Of a stretch of DNA of 64,000 nucleotides, positions 39,230-46,952 are shown in pieces (positions within the stretch are counted from its first letter, which is position 1; every line of letters begins with the position of its first letter). This DNA comes from a virus. A program made the translations under genes and the position numbers. The notes under the pieces were generated by a model. It searched no databases, had not been told where the DNA came from, and saw only the letters and a list, made by a program, of their open reading frames with translations. The stretch covers positions 1-64,000 of the IMG/VR virus record IMGVR_UViG_3300033155_000498; one strand, 5' to 3'.

Positions 39230-41581
39230 TTATTGTTCGTTATTTATTATTAATGTCTTAGGGAACTTAACATATTGGTTATTCGTGTCAGTGCTGTCGT
39301 ATACATCCACTGGTGATATAAATCGACAACTGCCACCATCAAACACTGTTTCAAGTTCGATGCCGTCGTCCCTATTAAACGTTGTCTGAACACCGCGTTT
39401 CCATATATTAGAGTCCGATACTAACATCTCTGAATCAGCTGTTAAATTCACTGAATCAGCTGTAATACCCCAGTACTGCGACAACTTAGAATCTAATATG
39501 TATCTATCTATTTCAAAATCTATTAAGTTAAGTTGTGTTCCAAAGAACTCTGTAATGTTGTATTGTAATAATTTTGATTTGCTTGGTATAGTGTAAGCAA
39601 TAACCCAAGCAGGTGTGAATCCTAGTACCTCACCGTCTTCTTGCTTTGAGAGCATCCATCGAGGTAATAATTTTGATTGTTGACCTATCTGATCGACAAT
39701 CTCTTCGCGCATATTTTCTAAGCTATTTGGATACACTGTATTTGTTAGTACGCCATCATCAATTGCTGGATACTTAATATTAACTTCCGGTGGAATACTT
39801 TCACCTGTGCTGCTAACAAGGTTATCAATAATCTGACTATAAACAACTTCATACAATATGTTATCATTATCGTCTAACGCCCTAGCTGTTTTAAACTCAC
39901 CAAGTACTACTTGCCTATTATAATGGTTTAATTCTAATGCTGCAAAGTAATCTTCAAGTGTTGCTGGTGTTAGCCCAAATGCATGTTGGTATATAACTTT
40001 CTTAGCTGATCCAAAATTTGGATCGTCAGCTCTATATAAAATAGCCGGATCAATAATTTGATTTAATAATAAACTATCCAACAACTCTCTATCTGCTAGT
40101 GGCGGCATAGCCTTACAATATATTGTATTGTGAGGTCCATTAAACCTCTTGTTAACTAAAATTGTAAATTCTTTAGTAACCGACACAATGCCATTTGAGC
40201 TGTAAGCTTCAATTGTAAATGTATATGTTGAATCGAATGTAGTAGGGGTCACCTCTAATCTAGTGCTGAACTCTTCGTCAAACGTTGTGGTATCACCATC
40301 CAAACTAAATGTCTTAAAACTAACCTGACCTACGATGTTACCGCTTGGTAACAATTTCAACCCTTGTGGTAACTTACTGTTTAGTCCACCTTCTTTAAAT
40401 CTGTAGCTTAATATTGAATCTGTGTGTTCTGCTTCAACATATAATGTACTAATAGCACCGTTATTAATTGTGCCCAGTACTGGATCTGTTAACCATAAAA
40501 CATTTGTATCTATGTCGCCAACTAATGTCATTGACGTTAGATATAACACTGATTCAATTAATGGATCAACTGCTTTAAATACCTTAACACCAAAGTTATA
40601 TTCTACTTCAGTTAATCCAACAGCTGGTAAGTTACCAGACAACCAGCCGGTAATAGGATCTAATGTAAGACCAGGTGGTAAACTTCCAGACGCAATATAG
40701 TATTGAACTTGGTCACCGTTTGGATCTTCGCCATTGAACTTATGTGCAAAATAGTTATCATGTCTGAAACGGCCTAAATCGGATACGTTGTTAGTAATGT
40801 AAGGTGAGCGTACTGCAATACTATCTGCTGTAATATTAATATGGTCTGCTGTAAATTCAATAGTGTCAGCCGTCATACTATTTCGACTGTATATGAATAT
40901 TTCAAATGTTCGCATGACGATATCTTTACCGTCTGTTACTTGTAATGTAAATTGAAGATTCTGACTAATGGAAGTAGTGCTAAAATCATATGGGAACTCA
41001 TCGAACCCTGTGTCGTCCACATCAAACCCTGGTACTGCACCACCTATGCCAATAAGTGGTGTTGCAAATCCGCTTAGGAGACCGTCAGTTGTAAGTGTTA
41101 ATCCTTCTGGCAGTGAGCCAGACACCAATGAAATTTCAATTTCGTCTGCTGGATCTATATCTACTGCTTCAAACTGAAAAGATACTTCACCACCGTCAAA
41201 CCATTTACCAATTAGGCCGCCGGGTGTAATCCATTCTGGTTTATCTTGACCGGTAACTGTAAGGGTGAATGTTCTATCCGCAATGCGGTCGGGGTCATCA
41301 AAATCTGTAACACGTATCGCAAATTTGGACGTTGTGTTCTCTGCTACGTCAGTTGGCACACCTTTAAAGTCTGCTACCGAAACTGGGATACCTTCGATAG
41401 TACCGTTTGTGCTTACTTGCACACCGGCAGGAAGTTCACCTGCTATAACTGAATAAGTTACTTTAGTTGGATCGCCAGGCCAGTCGGGATCAAATGCTTC
41501 TAGGAATATCCTATAGAACCTTCCCTCGGGTACAACCCCTAAACTACCGGGCTCTGTTATCCAAATTGGTGCCTGCGACAT
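39230..41581 (-). CDS. Large tail fibre / adhesin with Ig-like repeats, 783 aa
   Basis: A chain of putative-Ig (cadherin-like He_PIG) domains, each ending in the GxLPxGLxLxxxGxxxG pattern: AGELPAGVQVSTNGTIEG, SGSLPEGLTLTTDGLLSG, SGSLPPGLTLDPITGWLSG and EGGLNSKLPQGLKLLPSGNI. The C-terminal third differs and likely attaches to the virion. Sits in a fibre cluster with 38895, 41594 and 42495. Likely host-recognition or structural fibre. Confidence 0.77.
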   Translation of the reverse strand: MSQAPIWITEPGSLGVVPEGRFYRIFLEAFDPDWPGDPTKVTYSVIAGELPAGVQVSTNGTIEGIPVSVADFKGVPTDVAENTTSKFAIRVTDFDDPDRIADRTFTLTVTGQDKPEWITPGGLIGKWFDGGEVSFQFEAVDIDPADEIEISLVSGSLPEGLTLTTDGLLSGFATPLIGIGGAVPGFDVDDTGFDEFPYDFSTTSISQNLQFTLQVTDGKDIVMRTFEIFIYSRNSMTADTIEFTADHINITADSIAVRSPYITNNVSDLGRFRHDNYFAHKFNGEDPNGDQVQYYIASGSLPPGLTLDPITGWLSGNLPAVGLTEVEYNFGVKVFKAVDPLIESVLYLTSMTLVGDIDTNVLWLTDPVLGTINNGAISTLYVEAEHTDSILSYRFKEGGLNSKLPQGLKLLPSGNIVGQVSFKTFSLDGDTTTFDEEFSTRLEVTPTTFDSTYTFTIEAYSSNGIVSVTKEFTILVNKRFNGPHNTIYCKAMPPLADRELLDSLLLNQIIDPAILYRADDPNFGSAKKVIYQHAFGLTPATLEDYFAALELNHYNRQVVLGEFKTARALDDNDNILYEVVYSQIIDNLVSSTGESIPPEVNIKYPAIDDGVLTNTVYPNSLENMREEIVDQIGQQSKLLPRWMLSKQEDGEVLGFTPAWVIAYTIPSKSKLLQYNITEFFGTQLNLIDFEIDRYILDSKLSQYWGITADSVNLTADSEMLVSDSNIWKRGVQTTFNRDDGIELETVFDGGSCRFISPVDVYDSTDTNNQYVKFPKTLIINNEQ

Positions 41582-41593
41582 TAATTATCTTCC

Positions 41594-42484
41594 TTAAATT
41601 TTCTTCCATTCATCGCCAGTCCAAACTAATCCAAAGTTATCATTGTTTGAAGTAACAACTAACGGGCCAGCTGATCCATTAATTGTCATACTAGCATCAC
41701 CAATTGATATATTGTTTGCTGTAAACGAAGCTTCCTGGTCAGCAATATAAAAGTGATCGCCTTGTGTAAACGGACCAATTAAATTTATAGTGAAACTACC
41801 ACCCGACGTATTAATAAGATACTTCCCACCGTTTAGTGCTGTAAAGTTTGCACTCTTTGAAACATATCTTGCGTCTGCTGGTGCATAGTCTGCATCGTGA
41901 TTATGTGATGTAGTAGAATACGTTCCGAGGTCGCTTATCTGACTCTCAGTTAACGATAAAGATGCTTGAAATTGTGTTACGTTAGTTTCTGCAAAACGAG
42001 CATCATCAAACGTACCGCTTATAATATGACTTGTATCGTGGTCATGAATAATTGGTGAATACGTTAAATCGTGATCGTGTGCTGTAGTAGAATACGCTCC
42101 GAGATCGCTAATTTGCGATTCGGTAATAACAATAGTTGCTTGATCATAATGCACATCTGTATCTGCAATATGCGTGTCAATTGCGGCATGATCGTTAGTA
42201 CCGATATTGCTGAGCAATAAGTGATCTGCGCTTAATGTCCAAATATCAGTTACACCATCATAGTCTGCTGAGCAGACATATACTGTGCCATTATCCATAG
42301 CAATCATACCAGCAATATCGCCTGTAGCACCTTTAAGTGTTGGGGGCGGAGTAGTTCTAACTACTGATGCAGTACCATTGTAAACTTCATCAAAATTATC
42401 ATTAATTTTAGTGCCAGTGACTCGCAATGTGTCGCCGGTGCTGTCGTTTGGTTTTATACCAATATTGATTGTTTGTTTTGACAT
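41594..42484 (-). CDS. Tail fibre protein with internal repeats, 296 aa
   Basis: Starts QTINIGIKPNDSTGDTLRVT, the phage baseplate/fibre attachment pattern, then ATGDIAGMIAMDNGTVYVCS. Two copies of TESQISDLGxYSTTxHxHD (about residues 122-145 and 180-205), a typical fibre shaft repeat. The C-terminal part (GGSFTINLIGPFTQGDHFYI) ends in a domain usual for such fibres. Confidence 0.75.
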   Translation of the reverse strand: MSKQTINIGIKPNDSTGDTLRVTGTKINDNFDEVYNGTASVVRTTPPPTLKGATGDIAGMIAMDNGTVYVCSADYDGVTDIWTLSADHLLLSNIGTNDHAAIDTHIADTDVHYDQATIVITESQISDLGAYSTTAHDHDLTYSPIIHDHDTSHIISGTFDDARFAETNVTQFQASLSLTESQISDLGTYSTTSHNHDADYAPADARYVSKSANFTALNGGKYLINTSGGSFTINLIGPFTQGDHFYIADQEASFTANNISIGDASMTINGSAGPLVVTSNNDNFGLVWTGDEWKKI

Positions 42485-42494
42485 TGGCTACACC

Positions 42495-42770
42495 TTAAAC
42501 CCAAGTAGCGGCTGCGGCTCTAGTCCAAATGTCTGTAATACCATCGTAGTCTATTGTGCAAACATAGATATAGCTTGCATCAAACGCAACCATCCCAGCG
42601 ACATCGCCAGTAGCACCAATAGATGCGGCTGGAGCCGTTGGACGCGCAACAGGTACAAGACCTGTGTAAGATTCGGTGGTGTTATCGTTTATTTTATCAA
42701 AAGCGTCACGAAGTTGATCGCCTGTGCCATCATTCGCTACTGCTCCGATATTAATTAATTGTTGAGACAT
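42495..42770 (-). CDS. Short tail-fibre-like protein, 91 aa
   Basis: INIGAVANDGTGDQLRDAFD plus IGATGDVAGMVAFDASYIYV and DYDGITDIW: the N-terminal and first domain of the larger fibre at 41594, without its shaft. A third version is at 38895. Late TAAATA (42797-42802) with AGAGGA. May be a separate capping or adaptor protein. Confidence 0.7.
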   Translation of the reverse strand: MSQQLINIGAVANDGTGDQLRDAFDKINDNTTESYTGLVPVARPTAPAASIGATGDVAGMVAFDASYIYVCTIDYDGITDIWTRAAAATWV

Positions 42771-42823
42771 ATACTGTTCCTCTGTAAGTTACAGTATATT
42801 TATCAACTTAGGAGGGTGTCTAA

Positions 42824-43120
42824 CTAAACAAGAATTCCTATGATCTCTTCTTCGTTTAAAATTAGCAGATCTTCATTATCGACATTAATTTCTTGTCCAA
42901 CATATTGTCCAAATAGTACTTTATCACCTACTGTCACACCCATTGGCTGGATGTCACCGTTTGGTAGGGTTTTGCCACTTCCGATTGCAAGTACAATACC
43001 TTCGTGTGGTTTCTCTGCTACGGCGCCCGGAATTACAATTCCACCCGCGGATGTTGTTTCTGCTTCTAACTGGCGTACAACGACGCGGTCGTGTAAGGGA
43101 CGGATTCCTATTTCGCTCAT
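42824..43120 (-). CDS. groES: Canonical GroES co-chaperonin, 98 aa
   Basis: Complete GroES: IRPLHDRVVVRQLEAET, mobile loop TSAGGIVIPGAVAEKPHEG, VLAIGSGK, VGDKVLFGQYVGQEI, EDLLILNEEEIIGIL. Length (98) equals bacterial GroES (97). Pairs with the host GroEL. A longer gp31-like copy is encoded at 35186. Confidence 0.95.
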   Translation of the reverse strand: MSEIGIRPLHDRVVVRQLEAETTSAGGIVIPGAVAEKPHEGIVLAIGSGKTLPNGDIQPMGVTVGDKVLFGQYVGQEINVDNEDLLILNEEEIIGILV

Positions 43121-43141
43121 GTGTTTTTCCTATTTTAATTC

Positions 43142-43417
43142 TTATCCTAGAGCTATAAAAAAGCCTACGATGTTAATAACTACAAAATATGCAGTTAACA
43201 CAATAGTCCATACCATCTCTCTACGATAATAAGCATACAGACCTGTCGCTGCCCCAACTAAAAACAGTGGGTAAACGATAAGCATGTTTGGATCTTTTGC
43301 TGTAAGTGCTAATACTAATGAACCAGCAACTGTAAATAACATGCCAACCATTTCAAACATAAATGCGGTACGGTCATGTTCCCAGCTTCGCACTAATGCG
43401 TTTTTTATTCGTTCCAT
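43142..43417 (-). CDS. Small membrane protein, 91 aa
   Basis: Three hydrophobic segments: about 18-40 (FEMVGMLFTVAGSLVLALTA), 45-62 and 68-90. The order, basic N-terminus then FE-G-F and PLFLVGA, resembles short half-transporter-like proteins. Leaderless-type late promoter. Function unknown. Confidence 0.6.
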   Translation of the reverse strand: MERIKNALVRSWEHDRTAFMFEMVGMLFTVAGSLVLALTAKDPNMLIVYPLFLVGAATGLYAYYRREMVWTIVLTAYFVVINIVGFFIALG

Positions 43418-43422
43418 ATATT

Positions 43423-43428
43423 TATTTA
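43423..43428 (-). promoter_or_regulatory. T4-type late promoter, leaderless spacing
   Basis: AGTAAATA, AATAT, ATG (43417). Confidence 0.57.
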
Positions 43429-43439
43429 CTGCTGGCGGG

Positions 43440-43769
43440 CTAATGTATCTTTCTGTCCGAATCTAAATCGCTGGAATCAGCAAAATCATCGGAATCAACT
43501 AGTTCATCTAATTCGTCTAATTCATCTAACCCTTCGTCGTATTGCCGAACACGCTCTCTTTCTGCATCTTTAAAAGCTAGGTATTCAGTAATCCAGTCTG
43601 GGTCATCAAATAAAAACCCGGTTGTTTTGTCTCCGGGAAAATTGTCTGGTACCCCAAACAACCGTAATACATCGCCAAGTGCAACTTCTTCAACCATTCC
43701 ACTTTCGTAGAGTGCTGATAAAATTCTTAATATGGCGATGCGTACGGTTGGTTCGAGATTGTCAAGCAT
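43440..43769 (-). CDS. Protein with acidic repeat tail, 109 aa
   Basis: Short folded part (VRIAILRILSALYESGMVEEV, FGVPDN) and an Asp/Glu/Leu tail with repeated DELDELDEL. It ends just before a late promoter of the next gene. Not recognised. Confidence 0.57.
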   Translation of the reverse strand: MLDNLEPTVRIAILRILSALYESGMVEEVALGDVLRLFGVPDNFPGDKTTGFLFDDPDWITEYLAFKDAERERVRQYDEGLDELDELDELVDSDDFADSSDLDSDRKIH

Positions 43770-44156
43770 TTACTCTGTTGCTTCAACTTCGCTATTTGCT
43801 TCCACAAACTTTTCGACGCGTGGGTCAGTTGGTGCTTTGTCAGCAATGCGGGTTTTGACATTCTTAGTCAAAGTGGTCTTCATGTTTGCACGTTTTGAAG
43901 CTTTGCTCTTTTCAGCAATCTTAACTTCAAGAATTTCTTTTTGTGCGCCATCCAGGCCGTCTTTGTTGTCCAAGAAATACTGAGCTGCGTCAAGTTTTGT
44001 CATACCTTTAGACAGTTCAATAAGGTCAATGCCAGTACAGCCGGCCTTGTTCAAAATCTTGATGCGCGAAACAAGATCGTTCGCCCAACGGACTTTGATA
44101 GTGCCGTTTGCATTAACCGCAGTACCTACGATTGTAAAAGTTTTCTCTTTACTCAT
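43770..44156 (-). CDS. Protein of unknown function, 128 aa
   Basis: Strand-rich start (FTIVGTAVNANGTIKVRWAND) and LSKGMTKLDAAQYFLDNKDG; the C-terminus is Lys/Arg-rich then acidic. Its ribosome site GAGGAGG lies in a small hairpin at 44162-44177, which may control translation. Not recognised. Confidence 0.58.
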   Translation of the reverse strand: MSKEKTFTIVGTAVNANGTIKVRWANDLVSRIKILNKAGCTGIDLIELSKGMTKLDAAQYFLDNKDGLDGAQKEILEVKIAEKSKASKRANMKTTLTKNVKTRIADKAPTDPRVEKFVEANSEVEATE

Positions 44157-44161
44157 GTTTT

Positions 44162-44177
44162 AATCCTCCTCAGGATT
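44162..44177 (-). promoter_or_regulatory. Hairpin around the ribosome site of 43770-44156
   Basis: AATCC, TGAGGA, GGATT on the minus strand. The Shine-Dalgarno bases are in the loop and the right arm, so pairing could limit initiation. Confidence 0.35.
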
Positions 44178-44194
44178 GTTGTTTTAGGTTAGGT

Positions 44195-44413
44195 TTAGTT
44201 TAGCCGTTCAAGATTGGCTAGGTTGGAAGATTCCATGCAGTGTTTAAAATCAGACTTTCCATCAATTACATCAATAATTGATTCAAGGTGCTCGCACATA
44301 TCATCAACTGATAATATTGCATCGCTTTCCCAAACATTGCCAACGAGTGTTAATGCACGTTCTACTTCAGCAGTTTGGATTTCATCTGTACGCTTGTTTG
44401 TCTGAGTATTCAT
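44195..44413 (-). CDS. Small protein of unknown function, 72 aa
   Basis: Start at 44413 with GGAGAGGA before it. Helical, acidic (MCEHLESIIDVIDGKSDF). Driven by its own sigma-70 promoter; likely early. Confidence 0.58.
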   Translation of the reverse strand: MNTQTNKRTDEIQTAEVERALTLVGNVWESDAILSVDDMCEHLESIIDVIDGKSDFKHCMESSNLANLERLN

Positions 44414-44443
44414 TATATCCTCTCCAACCATTTTGCAGCGTTA

Positions 44444-44472
44444 ATTATATTAGTTTGTTTAGGGTAGGTCAA
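44444..44472 (-). promoter_or_regulatory. Sigma-70 early promoter
   Basis: TTGACC (44472-44467), 17 nt, TATAAT (44449-44444), reading into 44195-44413. Confidence 0.77.
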
Positions 44473-44490
44473 CCGATATTTGGTATCAAT

Positions 44491-44694
44491 TTAACCGATT
44501 TTAATCATCCACGGTGAAGAACTTGTTGAATTTGATGCTCTTATTTCGGTTGGGACCGAAATAACGTTAGCGGAACCGTATTGTGCCGCGCACATCTGTT
44601 GAGCTGCAAAGCTAGACTCTGCATTAAATTGGACAGTATGTGGTACACGGGCGTTGCCGTTGCGTACATATACTTTGGCTTGAAAGGTTTTCAT
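44491..44694 (-). CDS. Small protein of unknown function, 67 aa
   Basis: MKTFQAKVYVRNGNARVPHT start and AESSFAAQQMCAAQYG; strand then helix, like a very small ferredoxin-like or ssDNA-binding fold. Leaderless-type late promoter within an otherwise early block. Confidence 0.57.
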   Translation of the reverse strand: MKTFQAKVYVRNGNARVPHTVQFNAESSFAAQQMCAAQYGSANVISVPTEIRASNSTSSSPWMIKIG

Positions 44695-44698
44695 ATAC

Positions 44699-44920
44699 TT
44701 ATTTATCGTAAACCAACCGGTCTACTGTGTCCTTTGTGAGCGTTGCAAATGTGCGTCTGGCTTTGTAAAAATATGCAGGTTTGGTAAACATTTTGATATC
44801 TGTTGTACCATCCTTGATATACCCAACCATATTCTCACCTTCAATTAAGTAGATGTGATTTGGAACCTTAGCTTCGCAATTCCAGGTTTTGGTTGTTTCT
44901 TTTAGAAAGACAATGCTCAT
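44699..44920 (-). CDS. Small protein of unknown function, 73 aa
   Basis: Strand-rich (NHIYLIEGENMVGYIKDG; KPAYFYKARRTF). ATGA overlap with the gene upstream. The stop sits next to a late promoter of the next gene. Confidence 0.56.
   Translation of the reverse strand: MSIVFLKETTKTWNCEAKVPNHIYLIEGENMVGYIKDGTTDIKMFTKPAYFYKARRTFATLTKDTVDRLVYDK
44700..44705 (-). promoter_or_regulatory. T4-type late promoter, leaderless spacing
   Basis: GATAAATA, AGTAT, ATG (44694). Confidence 0.58.
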
Positions 44921-45252
44921 ACAATACCTTGTACTTCATTAAAACCAAATCCAGCTACACCGTATTGTACACCAGCGCCGTCAACAATAACATCTCCAAC
45001 GCTAATGGAATGCATTTTTGCAATACGGTTAATGTTTTCTTCTGGTCCCATGTTTCCCACGTGGAAAACATTTTCAAGGTCCGTAGCTTCAATTTCTGCT
45101 ACTTTTTCATAGAAGCCTTTAGCTTTATCAAATTCTTCTATTTTGCAATCGTGATATGCTTTAAACTTTGGATGGGTATATGGATCTTCCATACCGTTAA
45201 TTACATCACGTTCTAATTTAGTAAGTCTAATTTGGTAAATGCTGTATTTCAT
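44917..45252 (-). CDS. YodL-like early protein, 111 aa
   Basis: NRIAKMHSISVGDVIVDGAG near the end (with GVAGFGFNEV) matches the R-x-M-x-S-(V/I)-S-V-G-D-V pattern of YodL-like domains found in phage and plasmid small proteins. First gene of an early operon: consensus promoter and AAAGG. Function unknown. Confidence 0.62.
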   Translation of the reverse strand: MKYSIYQIRLTKLERDVINGMEDPYTHPKFKAYHDCKIEEFDKAKGFYEKVAEIEATDLENVFHVGNMGPEENINRIAKMHSISVGDVIVDGAGVQYGVAGFGFNEVQGIV

Positions 45253-45282
45253 AATTTTGACCTTTCTTTAATTTATGTACTA

Positions 45283-45311
45283 ATTATAGTTTCTTTTGCC
45301 CAAAAGGTCAA
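45283..45311 (-). promoter_or_regulatory. Sigma-70 early promoter
   Basis: TTGACC (45311-45306), 17 nt, TATAAT (45288-45283). The core and flanks (GACCTTTxGGCxxA and CTATAATTAGTACATAA) are repeated at 45823-45850. Confidence 0.85.
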
Positions 45312-45341
45312 CCAAAATGCTAAATTTATTTGCATCTATAT

Positions 45342-45521
45342 AAATCAATGACTTACATTAAACCGCCTGTTTAATGTGGTTTTAAGCTGTTTAAGCGGTA
45401 CTGTTACACATTATATCATTATATGCGCCGTTTTTCAGCGTTTTACTATATAAATCAACGACTTAGCGGTTTAAGTGAATAGGTTTACAGTTGGTTTAAC
45501 TCTATATAAATCAATGACTTA
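45342..45521. repeat. Cluster 1 of a 14-bp direct repeat
   Basis: AAATCAATGACTTA at 45342-45355 and 45508-45521, with one-base variant AAATCAACGACTTA at 45452-45465; all three are preceded by CTATAT. The intergenic stretch 45312-45540 also holds GTTTAAGCGG and AGCGGTTTAAG elements, partly inverted, and no gene. A second cluster is at 54871. Suggests iterated binding sites. Confidence 0.75.
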
Positions 45522-45540
45522 GTAAGCCTCCCAGTAAAAC

Positions 45541-45792
45541 CTATGCTTTATTTAATAACTTGTGTGTCATTAAGAATGCTGTCATTTGCGCTGGGGGTAT
45601 TACTACAAACTCGCTGGCGTTGTGTATCTGTGGACTTGTCCACAGATACGGATAGATAATATCTACTTTGATCCGAATAGAATTGTATCTGCCAGGTTTT
45701 GCCAGTGCTAACACTTTATGGAGTTTTTCGTTGCGATATACGTGATCACCAATACTAATCGGAACGCCCATAAAATCAACATAATTATTCAT
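45541..45792 (-). CDS. Small early protein, 83 aa
   Basis: ATG at 45792 with GAGG 8 nt before it. Strand-rich (GVPISIGDHVYRNEKLHKVL, IRIKVDIIYPYLW) with the VxIGDxV look of SH3-like small phage proteins. Unknown function. Confidence 0.6.
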   Translation of the reverse strand: MNNYVDFMGVPISIGDHVYRNEKLHKVLALAKPGRYNSIRIKVDIIYPYLWTSPQIHNASEFVVIPPAQMTAFLMTHKLLNKA

Positions 45793-45822
45793 ATGCAAAA
45801 CCTCGCGATAAGTTATGTACTA

Positions 45823-45850
45823 ATTATAGCAGGTATTCGCCAAAGGTCTA
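45823..45850 (-). promoter_or_regulatory. Sigma-70 early promoter (TAGACC variant)
   Basis: TAGACC (45850-45845), 16 nt, TATAAT (45828-45823). Confidence 0.7.
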
Positions 45851-45869
45851 CCTTTATTTGCACCCAATA

Positions 45870-45894
45870 AAAAGCCCGCATTGCGCGGGCTTTT
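45870..45894. terminator. Bidirectional rho-independent terminator
   Basis: AAAAGCCCGC, loop ATTGC, GCGGGCTTTT. Ends the transcript of 45952-46179 on the minus strand. Confidence 0.88.
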
Positions 45895-45951
45895 AGTATT
45901 TCCTTATGCGCTTAGTAGATAAGCGATAATTCCATATTTTACCAGGGGTGT

Positions 45952-46179
45952 TTAGCCAAGCACTTTAGCACGGCTTCCAGCTACGTCACGTGAAGACACG
46001 GAATACTTTCCGGCCTTAACACTAACGTTCAAACCTAACTGACGCAAATCAAAAACGCGAGCGGTTAAGTTCAAAATACCATAACGGTTAGCTGCTTGTG
46101 AAGCTGTAAGAGTACGGCCGGTACCACGTAAGTGGGTTTCCAAGAAACGTGATTGTCCCTTTACTTTATAATATGCCAT
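45952..46179 (-). CDS. Helix-turn-helix-like small protein, 75 aa
   Basis: Start at 46179, 7 nt from AGAGGA; the ATG at 46185 is too close to it. GRTLTASQAANRYGILNLTA then RVFDLRQLGLNV looks like a winged-helix segment often used in phage DNA-binding proteins, and YKVKGQSRFLETHL leads it. Sits alone between a consensus promoter and a terminator, as a regulator often does. Confidence 0.67.
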   Translation of the reverse strand: MAYYKVKGQSRFLETHLRGTGRTLTASQAANRYGILNLTARVFDLRQLGLNVSVKAGKYSVSSRDVAGSRAKVLG

Positions 46180-46236
46180 TTTCATTTCCTCTAATTTTCA
46201 CTGAGAAGGTCTTACTCTTCACAATGTATGCTGGCT

Positions 46237-46265
46237 ATTTTACACTCATCGTTATAGACTGTCAA
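46237..46265 (-). promoter_or_regulatory. Sigma-70 promoter of the HTH gene
   Basis: TTGACA (46265-46260), 17 nt, TAAAAT (46242-46237). Confidence 0.7.
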
Positions 46266-46290
46266 TAGTCAGTTTTGCCAGAAAAGCTAG

Positions 46291-46878
46291 TTAAGCTCTC
46301 TTTAGGATAACCTCGTCTGCTAGACCGTATGCTACAGATTCATCTGCTGTCATAAAATTGTCACGATCTGTATCTGCGTAGATAGTTTTATAAGGCTTTC
46401 CGGTTACAGTAACGTACACATCATTTAATGCTTTCTTCCAACGCAAGGTTTCATTAGTATGAATTTCCATATCAGATGCTTGACCTTTATAGCCAGCTAG
46501 AACCTGATGTATCATATGCGTACTATGTTTCAACATCATGCGCTTGCCTTTGGTACCACTTGCTGCTAACAATGATCCCATGCTACATGCCTCGCCAGCA
46601 ACAATAGTCCTAACATCACACTTGATGAAGTTCATAGTGTCGATTACTGACATACCTGCTGTAACTGAGCCGCCTGGGCTGTTAATGTAAAAAAGGATTT
46701 CTGCATCTGGCGCTTCACTTTCCAAAAACAACATTTGAGCGACAATAACATTACAGCTATTATCGTCAACTACACCGTTAAGCATGATAATTCGTTCTTT
46801 GAGCAAGCGACTGTAGATATCATAACTACGTTCGCCGTTTGGTGTCTTTTCGATCACCATTGGTATTAATCCAGACAT
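46291..46878 (-). CDS. clpP: ClpP serine protease, 195 aa
   Basis: Start at 46878 with AGAGGAG; an upstream hydrophobic extension to 46950 lacks a ribosome site. Catalytic triad Ser99 (GEACSMGS), His124 (MIHQ), Asp173 (DRDNFM) with spacings 25 and 49, the same as in bacterial Clp[15 protein letters not shown] is the usual substrate-channel segment. No propeptide. Pairs with the ClpA-type unfoldase at 20646. Divergent from 46953. Confidence 0.95.
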   Translation of the reverse strand: MSGLIPMVIEKTPNGERSYDIYSRLLKERIIMLNGVVDDNSCNVIVAQMLFLESEAPDAEILFYINSPGGSVTAGMSVIDTMNFIKCDVRTIVAGEACSMGSLLAASGTKGKRMMLKHSTHMIHQVLAGYKGQASDMEIHTNETLRWKKALNDVYVTVTGKPYKTIYADTDRDNFMTADESVAYGLADEVILKRA

Positions 46879-46914
46879 ATAAACTCCTCTTTTAAGTATG
46901 AACACATAATAGCA

Positions 46915-46920
46915 TAAATA
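46915..46920 (+). promoter_or_regulatory. Late promoter for the 505-aa protein
   Basis: CATAAATA at 46913-46920, 32 nt before the ATG at 46953, so this late gene has a leader, unlike many others here. Confidence 0.5.
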
Positions 46921-46952
46921 GTAGAAAGAAAGCAATAGCAATTGGACCAATT

